Numbered from the stretch's first letter, positions 6,725-14,704 are shown. The stretch: DNA of 49,392 nucleotides from an uncultured bacterium (GCA_905215755.1 CAJMRE010000011.1:1-49392), one strand, 5' to 3'. Numbers and translations are program-made. Notes: generated by a model from the sequence alone, not told the origin.

Positions 6725-7609
6725 CTATTTCAGCTCATCGATATCGATATGTTCGATGCTCTTGAGCGGCTGACCAAAGATAAAGCTGCCCGCCACCGCA
6801 AACTCGGCAATGTTATCGGCCGTCGTGGCAAAACGATGCTGCGGCTCGGCGGCGTCGCCCGCCAGCTGCTCGCGGCGCGTGAGGATATCGGTCAGCTCGC
6901 GTGTGGTCTCCTCGGCGGAACTCACGACGCGCACCCCAGGCCCCAGCGCATGCCGGATAGGTCCCACCAACAGCGGGAAATGCGTACAGCCGAGCACCAC
7001 GGTATCGATACCGTGGTCGCGCAGCGGCTCAACCGTGGCACCCACCAGCGCACGCACGGCAGGCGTATCGAAGATGTCCTCGTTCTCAAGCCACTGTTCC
7101 TGCAGATGTGCACCCGAGGCGAGCTCGTGTTCGACAACCTCGACAAAGCTCGAGGCAGGACAGCCGTATACATCGACGCCGGCATCCAGGTCCTGAATGG
7201 CGCGCGTGTAGGCGCCCGAGCGAATAGTGAGGTTGGTGGCGAGCACGCCCACGCGACGCGTACGCGTGCTGTTGATTGCCGCACGGGCACCCGGCGCGAT
7301 CACACCGATCACGGGAACGTCGAGCACCTGCTGGGCCAGACGCAAGGCCGCAGCGGTCGCCGTGTTGCAGGCGATGACCATAATCTTGACGTCGTGCTTC
7401 GAAAGCCAACGACCCGCCTGCAACGCAAACGAGCGCACCTCATCCTCGGTACGGGTGCCGTAGGGGCAGCGCTTGGTGTCGCCAAAGTAGTAGACGGACT
7501 CGTGCGGCAACGCCGTCGCAATCGCGCGCGCAACCGTCAGACCGCCCAACCCAGAATCGAACACGCCAATCGGGCGCGTGTCACCTGCCGAATTCTCGAT
7601 ATCGGACAT
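6725..7609 (-). CDS. murI: Glutamate racemase
   Basis: MurI makes D-glutamate from L-glutamate for peptidoglycan stem peptides. The 294-residue protein has the two catalytic cysteines in their usual settings: ACNTATAAAL (about residue 80) and GCTHFPLL (about residue 205). The N-terminal substrate block is IGVFDSGLGGLTV and YFGDTKRCPYG follows. The ATG is preceded by GGTGAGG. Its place downstream of murE and the HAD phosphatase gene suggests co-expression with another precursor enzyme. Confidence 0.96.
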   Translation of the reverse strand: MSDIENSAGDTRPIGVFDSGLGGLTVARAIATALPHESVYYFGDTKRCPYGTRTEDEVRSFALQAGRWLSKHDVKIMVIACNTATAAALRLAQQVLDVPVIGVIAPGARAAINSTRTRRVGVLATNLTIRSGAYTRAIQDLDAGVDVYGCPASSFVEVVEHELASGAHLQEQWLENEDIFDTPAVRALVGATVEPLRDHGIDTVVLGCTHFPLLVGPIRHALGPGVRVVSSAEETTRELTDILTRREQLAGDAAEPQHRFATTADNIAEFAVAGSFIFGQPLKSIEHIDIDELK

Positions 7610-7660
7610 TACCTCACCAGTCTCTCTCGAAAAGACATGTCCAAGTGCGGCGACGCCGCG

Positions 7661-8572
7661 CTACGAACGCGCCGCGACCAGCAGCTCTGCCGTCGCCGCC
7701 CAACCATCGACAATTTTGCCGCGCGTAACGAAAGCGTTCTCGCAAGCAGCCAGGAACTCGGGCGCGCCGGCGCTCGTCAGGCCATTCTCGACCAGGCAGA
7801 ACGTGCCCACGTGATCGGCCATGTAGAAGTCGGACTCGGAATCGCCGAGCGCGAGCGTCTCCTCGCGCTCGATCCCCAGGTGCTCGCAGAAGCGCGCGAT
7901 GGCAACGCCCTTGTTGAGACCCGCGGGGTTGATGTTGAATGCGCGACCGTCCTCGATGCGATCGAGCTCGAGCGTCGTCGGCTTGGACAGGTGAGTCAGA
8001 TGGCCGTTGCAAGCCCAGATCAGACCGCAGCCGGCCTCGTCCAGGATGGCCTGAACCTCATCGTCGGGCACATCGCCGCGCATGCCGACGGTGACCTCAC
8101 GGTATTTGTAGCCGGTCGACATGTCGTTGTGATACTCGATCTTGTGCGGCCAGCGGGCGAGAATCTTCTCGCACACGCCGGTCTGCTCGATCACCTGATG
8201 CGGCGTGAGGTCGCAGGCGGGGTCGTAGGGCATATCGCCGGTCAGGTACTCCCAATCGTTGGCCTTGAGGTCGTACATGACCAGACCACCCATCTCGCCG
8301 ATGTAGGAGTTGAGGCCGAGCACGCGCGCATCCTCGTGGATCATGGTGCGGTTGCGGCCCGAGGTGGGAACCACCTGTATGCCGGCGCGGGCAAGTGCCA
8401 CGACAGCCTCGACGAGCTTGGTCGAGGGGTTGCCGTCGTTGTCGCGCAGCACGCACGAGCCGGGTGCGAGCATCGTGGCGTCCAGGTCGGTAAAGACGTA
8501 CTTAACCTTGGCAAGACGCTCGCGCATCTCGCCCGAAAGCTCAGCGACGGTCGGCAGGGTATTGTGGGACAT
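7661..8572 (-). CDS. HAD-family (IIB/Cof-like) phosphatase
   Basis: This is a 303-residue haloacid-dehalogenase hydrolase. Motif I is FTDLDATML: both aspartates are kept, but the common DGT is changed to DAT. Motif II is VPTSGRN, the conserved lysine is in NKGVAI, and motif IV is LGDSESDFYM. The large cap between motifs II and III fits class IIB, which includes sugar phosphatases and mannosyl-3-phosphoglycerate phosphatase. The substrate cannot be read from the sequence. The start MSHNTLP was chosen over an upstream GTG because GGAG is 5 bases before this ATG but touches the GTG. It is 33 bases downstream of murE. Confidence 0.85.
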   Translation of the reverse strand: MSHNTLPTVAELSGEMRERLAKVKYVFTDLDATMLAPGSCVLRDNDGNPSTKLVEAVVALARAGIQVVPTSGRNRTMIHEDARVLGLNSYIGEMGGLVMYDLKANDWEYLTGDMPYDPACDLTPHQVIEQTGVCEKILARWPHKIEYHNDMSTGYKYREVTVGMRGDVPDDEVQAILDEAGCGLIWACNGHLTHLSKPTTLELDRIEDGRAFNINPAGLNKGVAIARFCEHLGIEREETLALGDSESDFYMADHVGTFCLVENGLTSAGAPEFLAACENAFVTRGKIVDGWAATAELLVAARS

Positions 8573-8605
8573 GGTCACTCCATTACGTAGAAGGGGCTTC
8601 TGGTC

Positions 8606-10123
8606 TTAGGCATCGTACGCCGCAAGGGTGCGCTTGAGAATCGAACCGTCGCGCTCGCAAGGCTCGGGTCCGTTCTTGCGCAGCATGTAGTCGTCAACGC
8701 CCTTGCCCGTCACGATCACCACGGCGGGCCGCTCGGTCTCGCGCACGGCGGTCTCGATGGCAGCGGAACGGTCGAGCACAATCTGCCAGTTGTCGTTGCC
8801 CTGCTCCCGGACATTGCGTGCGATCTCGTCGCAGATGTCCTCGACGTTCTCGGGGCCCGGGTCGTCTTCGGTGATCACGATGCGGTCGGCGTACTTACCG
8901 GCAGCGATGCCCATCGTGGTCCGGCGATCGACGCCTTTGCCGCCGGTGGCGCCAAACACCACCGCGAGTTCGCGCTCCGGATAGTTCTCTCGCAGATCGC
9001 GCAGGAGCGTCTCAAGGCTCATGCCGTTATGGGCATAATCGACGACACCCAAAATCTTGCCCGATTCCGACCTGTAGAGCTCCATACGACCGGGGACAAA
9101 AACGTTCTCGAGCCCATGGACGATACCATCTTCGGAAATGTCCAGGGCCTCGGCGCAGGCAATAGCGGCAAGCGCGTTGGACACATTGAATTTAACCGGC
9201 GTGGGAATCACCATGTCGCGCGTAAAGCGGGGCGTGCGCACCGTTGCCACCACGCCGCAGTCACCATTACGAATCGCCAGCGCAAGCACGTCGGCACGCT
9301 CGTCGGTCAGGGAGAACGTCACCGTGCGCTCGCAGCGGGACGCCGCCTCGAGCACGCGGTCGACGTGGTCCATATCGAGGTTGACCACAGCAAAGCGGCT
9401 CTGCGAAAAAATCTTGAGCTTGCTGGCAAAGTAATCCTCAAGCGTGGGATGCTCAATCGGCGAAATGTGATCCTCGCCGATATTGGTAAAGGCGCCGACT
9501 TCAAAGGCGATCTTGCCCGTGCGCTCGTATTTGAGGCCCTGGCTCGATGCCTCCATAACCAGCCACGGGGCACCCGCCTCCGCAGCATGCGCGATGCGAG
9601 ACTGCAGCAGGAAGGATTCGGGGGTCGTCAGTTTGGAAGGGCCTGCCTCGATGCCGTCGTCGAACTCAATGCCCGTATTAAGAGCGGGTCGATGACAGCC
9701 CGTAAGCTTGGCCTCGTTGGCGAGAATGCCGCGCAGATAAAAGCTACAGGTCGACTTGCCCTTGGTGCCTGTAAAGGCGCAGACCTTCACCTTACCCGAC
9801 GGATGCCCATAAAAGGCATCTGCCACCACGGCGAGCGTGCGACGAATATCGCTCACAATCACCGCGGGAAGATCAACATCGTAATCGACCTCGGAAACGT
9901 AGGCCACGGCGCCATCGGAGATTGCCGAAAGCAGGTACTCACGTTTAAACGCGCGGCCCTTGCAGACAAACAACGTACCCGGACGCACCTGGCGCGAGTC
10001 GTCAGTCGCAAACTCAATGCGCTGGTCGCACGAAGCGCTCGGCCTGGAAACAACAAGGTCATCTTCCTCGAGCAACTCTATATAGCGCATCAGAGTTAGC
10101 TTCTCTTGTGTCGGACTCGACAT
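8606..10123 (-). CDS. murE: UDP-N-acetylmuramyl-tripeptide synthetase, MurE family
   Basis: This Mur ligase adds the third amino acid to UDP-MurNAc-Ala-Glu. At 505 residues it has the usual three domains. The N-terminal UDP-binding block is DDSRQVRPGTLFVCKG (41-56), the P-loop TGTKGKST is at 118-125, VMEASSQGL is near 189, and VDYAHN is at 361-366. The P-loop KGK form resembles Lys-type enzymes more than the TGTNGKTT of diaminopimelate-type enzymes. The DNPR motif diagnostic for diaminopimelate is replaced by DDPGPEN (420-426). The amino acid added is therefore probably lysine or ornithine (inference). The start MSSPTQEK has AGAGAGG 7 bases upstream; the longer frame lacks a site. It is the first gene of the cluster. 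Confidence 0.88.
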   Translation of the reverse strand: MSSPTQEKLTLMRYIELLEEDDLVVSRPSASCDQRIEFATDDSRQVRPGTLFVCKGRAFKREYLLSAISDGAVAYVSEVDYDVDLPAVIVSDIRRTLAVVADAFYGHPSGKVKVCAFTGTKGKSTCSFYLRGILANEAKLTGCHRPALNTGIEFDDGIEAGPSKLTTPESFLLQSRIAHAAEAGAPWLVMEASSQGLKYERTGKIAFEVGAFTNIGEDHISPIEHPTLEDYFASKLKIFSQSRFAVVNLDMDHVDRVLEAASRCERTVTFSLTDERADVLALAIRNGDCGVVATVRTPRFTRDMVIPTPVKFNVSNALAAIACAEALDISEDGIVHGLENVFVPGRMELYRSESGKILGVVDYAHNGMSLETLLRDLRENYPERELAVVFGATGGKGVDRRTTMGIAAGKYADRIVITEDDPGPENVEDICDEIARNVREQGNDNWQIVLDRSAAIETAVRETERPAVVIVTGKGVDDYMLRKNGPEPCERDGSILKRTLAAYDA

Positions 10124-10256
10124 ACAAAGACCTCTCTCGCTAAATTCAGCCTTAAAGGGCAAAAGACGTCCCGCGGCAGAAACGATGAAACATTCTGTAT
10201 TATCAACCATCCTAATATGCCACCTGGCCTTGCGCGCACTGCAGCCTTCTAAAAAA

Positions 10257-10284
10257 TTGCATGGACTGTGCCGTGGGTTAATAA
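10257..10284 (+). promoter_or_regulatory. Candidate promoter upstream of asnB
   Basis: TTGCAT and TAATAA are separated by 16 bases and lie about 265 bases before the asnB start codon. If used, the transcript would cross the duplicated segment, the terminator and the leader hairpin described below. Confidence 0.4.
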
Positions 10285-10340
10285 ATGGCAACAGTGTCCA
10301 CCCCGCGTAAAAACAAGGAAATCTGGATGCTGTTCTTTAA

Positions 10341-10390
10341 CATAGCGTTCACAACCACGACCCGCCATAGCGTTCACAACCACGACCCGC
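10341..10390 (+). repeat. Perfect 25-bp tandem duplication in the asnB leader
   Basis: The 25-bp unit starting CATAGCGTTCACAACC and ending CCCGC occurs twice, head to tail, with no mismatch. Its 3' part supplies the left arm of the terminator that follows, so either copy could in principle pair with the right arm. Confidence 0.9.
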
Positions 10391-10422
10391 CGCTTCATCT
10401 GAAGATCGGGCCGTGGTTTTTT
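10380..10422 (+). terminator. Terminator upstream of asnB
   Basis: CCACGACCCG pairs with CGGGCCGTGG (one mismatch) around a 17-base loop and is followed by six T residues. No gene on the plus strand precedes it; murE runs the other way. It therefore ends a short leader transcript or acts as an attenuator for asnB, about 125 bases before the asnB start. Confidence 0.75.
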
Positions 10423-10493
10423 CGGTTCGCTCGGCGCTTATGCCCTATCACGAAACAAAAGATTGGCATGATAGTAAAGATTATTTGACATCA

Positions 10494-10516
10494 ACTGCCG
10501 CAATCCTTGCGGCAGT
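10494..10516 (+). promoter_or_regulatory. Perfect hairpin in the asnB 5' region
   Basis: ACTGCCGCAA-TCC-TTGCGGCAGT is a perfect 10-bp inverted repeat ending 31 bases before the asnB start codon. No T-tract follows. It could be an operator or a 5'-UTR stem. No T-box element or other known amino-acid riboswitch is recognised. Confidence 0.55.
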
Positions 10517-10547
10517 ACACCTGAGCCGTCAGCAGAAAGGATCTTGC

Positions 10548-12416
10548 ATGTGCGGTTTTGTCGGTTTTACCGGTACAGATGAACAGAGTGAGCTGGTTCT
10601 CACGGCCATGATGAATCGCATCATCCACCGTGGTCCCGATATGGGCGGCCAGCATATCGTCGACAACGTTGCCCTTGGCTTCCGTCGTCTTTCGATTCTT
10701 GATCTTTCCGAAGCTGGAGCTCAGCCCATGTCGAGCGACGACGGCAAGGTCACGATTGTCTTCAACGGAGAGATCTACAATTTCCAGGAGCTTCGCGCCG
10801 AGCTGGAAGCAGCCGGCTACGCCTTCCACTGCAACGCTGATACCGAGGTCCTGGTACACGGTTACGAGGAGTGGGGCGAGGACCTGGTCAACCGCCTGCG
10901 CGGCATGTACGCGTTCGTGATTCACGACCAGAACAAGAACAAACTCTTTGGCGCTCGTGACATCTTTGGTATCAAGCCGTTCTATTACTACCAGGCATCC
11001 GATGGCTCGCTGCTGTTTGGCTCCGAGATCAAGAGCTTCCTGGACCATCCCAAGTTTGAGAAGGCCGTCAACCACGACGCGCTGCGCCCCTACCTGACGC
11101 TGCAATTCCCCGCCACGGAGGAGACCTTCTTTAAGGGCGTGTTCAAGCTTGCCCCGGCGCATTGCTTTACGTATGACCTGACGACCAACACCATGGACAT
11201 CAAGCGTTACTGGAGCTGTGACTTCACCGACGACAACTCCAAGACCTTCGAGGAGTACGTGGACGAGTGCGACAAGGTCGTGCACGAAAGCGTCGCTGCA
11301 CACCGAATCGCCGATGTTAAGGTGGGCTCGTTTCTTTCTGGCGGCGTGGACTCCAGCTACATTGCCGCCTGTCTCATGCCTGACACCACGTATTCTGTCG
11401 GCTTTGATTACAAGAACTTCAACGAGACCAACTACGCTGCCGAGCTTTCCGACAAGCTGGGCATCAAGAACGTCCGCAAGATGATTACCGCCGACGAGTT
11501 CTTCGATGCGCTGCCCGATATCCAGTACCACATGGACGAGCCGCAATCGAACCTGTCCAGCGTGCCGCTGTACTATCTGGCGCAGATGGCTTCCGAGGAG
11601 GTCACCGTCGTCCTTTCGGGCGAGGGTGCCGACGAGCTGTTTGCCGGCTACGAGTGGTACGAGGACACCCCCGAGATGCGCTCCTTTAAGAAGCGCGTGC
11701 CGCTCGGCGTACGTCGCGCCCTGGGCTCGCTCGTTCAGCATCTCCCCTACTTTAAGGGCCATAACTTCCTGACGAAATGCGCCGAGGTTCCCGAGCGCTG
11801 GTATGTGGGTCAAGCAAAGGTGTTCGATCCCTCCGAGGTCGACGAGGTGCTCAAGCCCGCTTATGACACCGGCAAGAACGCCGCCGAGATGTGCGCCGAG
11901 TACTACAAGCAGGTTCCCGATTGCTGCGAGCTTTCCAAGAAACAGTATCTGGATATGAACATGTGGCTGCCGGGCGACATTCTGCTCAAGGCCGACAAGA
12001 TGTGCATGGCGCATTCTCTGGAGCTTCGCGTCCCGTTCCTGGACAAGAAGGTCATGGAGTTTGCCGAGCACATTCCCGCCAACTACCGTGTTAACGAAGA
12101 AGGCTGCAAGCTCGTTCTGCGTCACGCTGCCAACCGTACGCTGCCCGACGAGTGGGCAACGCGCAAGAAGGTGGGCTTCCCCGTACCGGTCAAGTTCTGG
12201 CTGCGCGAGCAAAAGTACTACGACTACGTAAAGGAATACTTCACCGCACCGTGGGCTGCCGATTTCTTTGACACCGATGCGCTCATGAAACTGCTTGACG
12301 ATCACTTTGAGGGTCGCGCGCTCAACCAGCGCAAGATCTATACCACGTTGACGTTCCTCATCTGGTACAAGCGCTTCTTTATCGACGAGGACAAGGGCGC
12401 CGAAGTCGCCGCGTAA
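10548..12416 (+). CDS. asnB: Asparagine synthase (glutamine-hydrolysing)
   Basis: AsnB amidates aspartate using glutamine and ATP. The 622-residue protein starts with MCGFVGF, so Cys2 becomes the N-terminal nucleophile of the class II glutaminase domain; this fixes the start, and AAAGGA lies 7 bases upstream. The glutaminase domain (about 1-210) has RIIHRGPD and the NGEIYNF block. The synthetase domain carries the PP-loop FLSGGVDSSYIA (about residue 260) and later YYLAQMASEEVTVVLSGEGA. It is longer than E. coli AsnB (554) and closer to the Bacillus-type enzymes. It is a single gene on the plus strand, between murE and tRNA-Val. Confidence 0.96.
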   Translation: MCGFVGFTGTDEQSELVLTAMMNRIIHRGPDMGGQHIVDNVALGFRRLSILDLSEAGAQPMSSDDGKVTIVFNGEIYNFQELRAELEAAGYAFHCNADTEVLVHGYEEWGEDLVNRLRGMYAFVIHDQNKNKLFGARDIFGIKPFYYYQASDGSLLFGSEIKSFLDHPKFEKAVNHDALRPYLTLQFPATEETFFKGVFKLAPAHCFTYDLTTNTMDIKRYWSCDFTDDNSKTFEEYVDECDKVVHESVAAHRIADVKVGSFLSGGVDSSYIAACLMPDTTYSVGFDYKNFNETNYAAELSDKLGIKNVRKMITADEFFDALPDIQYHMDEPQSNLSSVPLYYLAQMASEEVTVVLSGEGADELFAGYEWYEDTPEMRSFKKRVPLGVRRALGSLVQHLPYFKGHNFLTKCAEVPERWYVGQAKVFDPSEVDEVLKPAYDTGKNAAEMCAEYYKQVPDCCELSKKQYLDMNMWLPGDILLKADKMCMAHSLELRVPFLDKKVMEFAEHIPANYRVNEEGCKLVLRHAANRTLPDEWATRKKVGFPVPVKFWLREQKYYDYVKEYFTAPWAADFFDTDALMKLLDDHFEGRALNQRKIYTTLTFLIWYKRFFIDEDKGAEVAA

Positions 12417-12457
12417 GTTTCGTTATGAATTAGCGGTGAACAGCACGGGGTTTCCGC

Positions 12458-12463
12458 TATACT
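12458..12463 (+). promoter_or_regulatory. -10 box of tRNA-Val
   Basis: TATACT lies 10 bases before the mature 5' end of tRNA-Val. No good -35 box is seen at the right distance. Confidence 0.5.
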
Positions 12464-12473
12464 CAATCCCTGC

Positions 12474-12549
12474 GGGCGATTGGCGCAACGGTTAGCGCAG
12501 GTGCTTTACACGCACAAGGCTGGGGGTTCGAATCCCTCATCGCCCACCA
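12474..12549 (+). tRNA. tRNA-Val, anticodon TAC
   Basis: The acceptor stem is GGGCGAT/ATCGCCC and the D-arm is GCGC...GCGC. The anticodon stem is GGTGC/GCACA with loop TTTACAC (anticodon TAC). The T-arm is GGGGG-TTCGAAT-CCCTC, the discriminator is A, and CCA is encoded. Its last 16 bases are repeated twice more downstream. Confidence 0.96.
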
Positions 12550-12557
12550 CTTGATTG

Positions 12558-12591
12558 AAAAGGCTCCCAGCGATGGGGGCCTTTCCTTTTT
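12558..12591 (+). terminator. Terminator of tRNA-Val (first tail)
   Basis: AAGGCTCCCA pairs with TGGGGGCCTT (one wobble or mismatch), followed by TCCTTTTT. It ends the tRNA-Val transcript 40 bases past CCA. Confidence 0.85.
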
Positions 12592-12748
12592 GGGCCCAGT
12601 GCAGAGGGATTCGAACCCGCAAGGGTGCGGAGCTGAGGAAACGCGTAAGCGTTTTCCAGCGCAGCACGCGAGGAGCGAAGCGACGAAGCGGGGCGCGGGC
12701 GGCGCCAGCCGCACGCGGACACCCCTCATCGCCCACCACTGAATTGTT

Positions 12749-12779
12749 AGGCTCCCAGCAATGGGAGCCTTTCTTTTTT
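12749..12779 (+). terminator. Terminator after second tRNA tail
   Basis: The perfect stem AGGCTCCCA-GCAA-TGGGAGCCT is followed by TTCTTTTTT. The stem is a repaired or covaried version of the first terminator, which suggests the unit is kept functional. Confidence 0.85.
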
Positions 12780-12933
12780 GGGCCCATCGCAGAGGGATTC
12801 GAACCCGCCAGGGTGCGGAGCTGAGGAAACGCGAAGCGTTTTCCAGCGCAGCACGCGAGGGCCGTAGGCCCGAAGCGAAAGCGGGCGGCGTCAGCCGCAC
12901 GCGACATCCCTCATCGCCCACCACCGAATTGGA

Positions 12934-12964
12934 AACGGTCCTCGCAAGGGGACCGTTTTTGTTT
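12934..12964 (+). terminator. Terminator after third tRNA tail
   Basis: AACGGTCC pairs with GGACCGTT and is followed by TTTGTTTG. The sequence differs from the first two terminators while position and form are the same. Confidence 0.8.
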
Positions 12965-13017
12965 GCGCCCATCGCAGGGGGATTCGAACCCCACAGCTCA
13001 CTCGTTTCAAGGGCAGT

Positions 13018-13233
13018 GGTCAAAAAATGCCAAATATGAGTACTGCTACCTCTTTTGTAACAGCATTTTCGAGGTCCCAAAGGGCAAATCTGACATCAAA
13101 GCAACGGCTAACGGTCCAGATGAGCATGTTTTCTGACAGCAAAACTGGACATATGCGGTCCAATTCGTCAAATTGTGTCTAATTTATATGCTACAGAATT
13201 AGTGCCCGTACTCATATTTGGCATTTTTTGACC
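13018..13233. repeat. 216-bp element with perfect 26-bp terminal inverted repeats
   Basis: The left end, beginning GGTCAAAAAATGCC, is repeated exactly as its reverse complement at 13208-13233. The 164-base interior is AT-rich relative to its surroundings and holds no open frame of note. The form resembles a miniature inverted-repeat element. No target-site duplication can be identified by eye. It abuts the truncated third tRNA-tail unit. Confidence 0.7.
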
Positions 13234-13261
13234 AGAGGGACTTTTGACCATCGCAAATCAG

Positions 13262-13326
13262 CAACAAAACGGGCTCCGGATCGCCAAATCATGCCGCATA
13301 TGACACACCCAGCAGTCCGGAACCCG
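13262..13326 (-). terminator. Putative terminator of the arg operon
   Basis: In the minus direction CGGGTTCCGGA pairs with TCCGGAGCCCG (one mismatch) around a 35-base loop that contains a smaller palindrome. TTTTGTTG follows. It lies 26 bases past the argD stop codon. Confidence 0.6.
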
Positions 13327-13351
13327 GTCCAAATTGAGTTATTACGCTGCG

Positions 13352-14635
13352 TTAGCCCAAGACACCCGACAGGATCTCGATCAGGCTGTCCACGTCGGCT
13401 TCCTCGCAGACGAGCGGCGGCAAGAAACGCAGCGTATGGGCACCCGTAGCGTTAATCACGACACCGGCGGCCAGCGCGCGGGCAACAATATCATGTGCGT
13501 CGCCCGCGGCATCATCCAAATCACAGCCGAGCATCAGGCCACGGCCACGCACCTCTACCACATGCGGAAGCTTAGCCAGCGCCTGCTCCATATAGGCACC
13601 CACCTTGGCAGCATGCTCGGCATAATCGCCGCGCACAAGCGCGGAGAGCGTCGCGGCACACGCCGCGATGGCCAAGCAGCTACCGCCAAAGGTCGAGCCG
13701 TGGTCGCCCGGCTTAAACACGTCGGCAATCTCCTTCTTTGCCACGACGGCACCCATGGGCACGCCATCAGCAATGCCCTTGGCAAGGCTCATGATGTCGG
13801 GCTCCACGCCATAGGTCTGGAACGCAAACGGCTTACCCGTGCGGAAGATACCGCACTGGACCTCGTCGGCGATAAGCACGGCGCCCACTTCGTGTGCCAG
13901 GTCGCGCGCCGCCGCCATAAACTCCTCGGTCATGGGGTGCACGCCACTCTCACCCTGGATCGGCTCGAGCATCACGGCACAAATCTCGCTCCCCAGCTGC
14001 TTAAAGATTGCACGCAGCTCGTCCACATCGTTGGGCGTGCAGGCCACAAAGCCACCCGGCAGCGGGCGGAAGCTGTCCTGCAGCCAATCCTGCATGGTGG
14101 CGGCAATGGTCTCGAGCGTACGGCCGTGGAAGCCGCCGCGCATGCACACGATGGTGTTGCCGCCATTACCGGCACGCTTGGCGTACAGGCGCGCGAGCTT
14201 CATCGAGCCCTCGTTGGCCTCGGCGCCAGAGTTGGCAAAGAAGGTCTCCCAAACCTGCTCATCCGCAGCCGGGGCACCAAGAGCAGCTGCCGTGGTCTCA
14301 TCGCCGGCGACAACGGCATCGGCAAGCACGCGCGCACCATCTACGTCGTCGTTAGCAAGCTTGGACAGCAGCGCCGCGACCTGTCCGCGCTGCTCGATGT
14401 AGAAGTAATTGGAGACATGCATGAGCTTTTTGGTCTGTGCCTCGAGCGCCGAGAGCACAGCCGGGTCGCCATGACCTAGGCTGCACACGCCGATGCCGGC
14501 AAGAAAGTCGAGGTACTCACGGCCATCGTCGCCGGTGAGCTTCATGCCGTGACCCTCGACAAACTCGACCGGAGAGCGGCCAAAGGTATGCATAACGTAA
14601 TGGGATTCAAGCGATTGCTGAGCTGCAAGTGACAT
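13352..14635 (-). CDS. argD: Acetylornithine aminotransferase
   Basis: ArgD is a PLP enzyme that converts N-acetylglutamate semialdehyde to N-acetylornithine. The 427-residue class III aminotransferase shows FFANSGAEANEGSMKLAR, RGGFHGRT, IADEVQCGIFRTG and the PLP-lysine block SLAKGIADGVPMGA. GDHGSTFGG follows. A stretch of about 20 residues (near 105-130) is longer than in E. coli ArgD. AAAGG precedes the ATG by 8 bases. It is the last gene of argC-argJ-argB-argD. Confidence 0.95.
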   Translation of the reverse strand: MSLAAQQSLESHYVMHTFGRSPVEFVEGHGMKLTGDDGREYLDFLAGIGVCSLGHGDPAVLSALEAQTKKLMHVSNYFYIEQRGQVAALLSKLANDDVDGARVLADAVVAGDETTAAALGAPAADEQVWETFFANSGAEANEGSMKLARLYAKRAGNGGNTIVCMRGGFHGRTLETIAATMQDWLQDSFRPLPGGFVACTPNDVDELRAIFKQLGSEICAVMLEPIQGESGVHPMTEEFMAAARDLAHEVGAVLIADEVQCGIFRTGKPFAFQTYGVEPDIMSLAKGIADGVPMGAVVAKKEIADVFKPGDHGSTFGGSCLAIAACAATLSALVRGDYAEHAAKVGAYMEQALAKLPHVVEVRGRGLMLGCDLDDAAGDAHDIVARALAAGVVINATGAHTLRFLPPLVCEEADVDSLIEILSGVLG

Positions 14636-14704
14636 GGGATGCCTTTCGTTGGGCGCCAGACGGCGCGGGGCTATGGGTGCAGGAATGGGGCGGCTGCGGG
14701 TCAG

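Larger units (their letters stand above)
12534..12999 (+). repeat. Tandem array of tRNA-Val tail units
   Basis: The 17-base string CCCTCATCGCCCACCAC, the end of tRNA-Val plus one base, occurs at 12534, 12723 and 12908. Each copy is followed by a different or edited intrinsic terminator and then by GGGATTCGAACCC, which is a T-arm-like sequence on the opposite strand. Between this and the next tail lie about 110 bases predicted to fold as several short hairpins (for example GGAAACGC-GTAA-GCGTTTTCC and GCGGC-GCCA-GCCGC). Full units span 12592-12738 and 12780-12923, each starting GGGC and ending GCCCACCA. A third is truncated after 12999. No credible protein is encoded; opposite-strand frames here are read through tRNA sequence. 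Confidence 0.85.

Noticed and set aside
5957..8590. 877-residue plus-strand frame across rph, murI and the HAD gene
   Set aside because: It covers three certain genes in antisense and has no domain or ribosome binding site.
10285..10488. 67-residue frame or Asn leader peptide before asnB
   Set aside because: There is no convincing ribosome binding site, few Asn codons, and the frame crosses the terminator; not enough to call a gene.
12534..12999. CRISPR array
   Set aside because: Repeat spacing is about 187 bases, the conserved string is tRNA 3' sequence, intervening DNA is similar between units, and no cas gene is near.
12463..13080. Minus-strand frames with WAMRDSNPQP-like and GSNPSALGPK-like peptides
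   Set aside because: These peptides are the well-known artefact of translating tRNA and T-arm sequence; the region is the tRNA-tail array.
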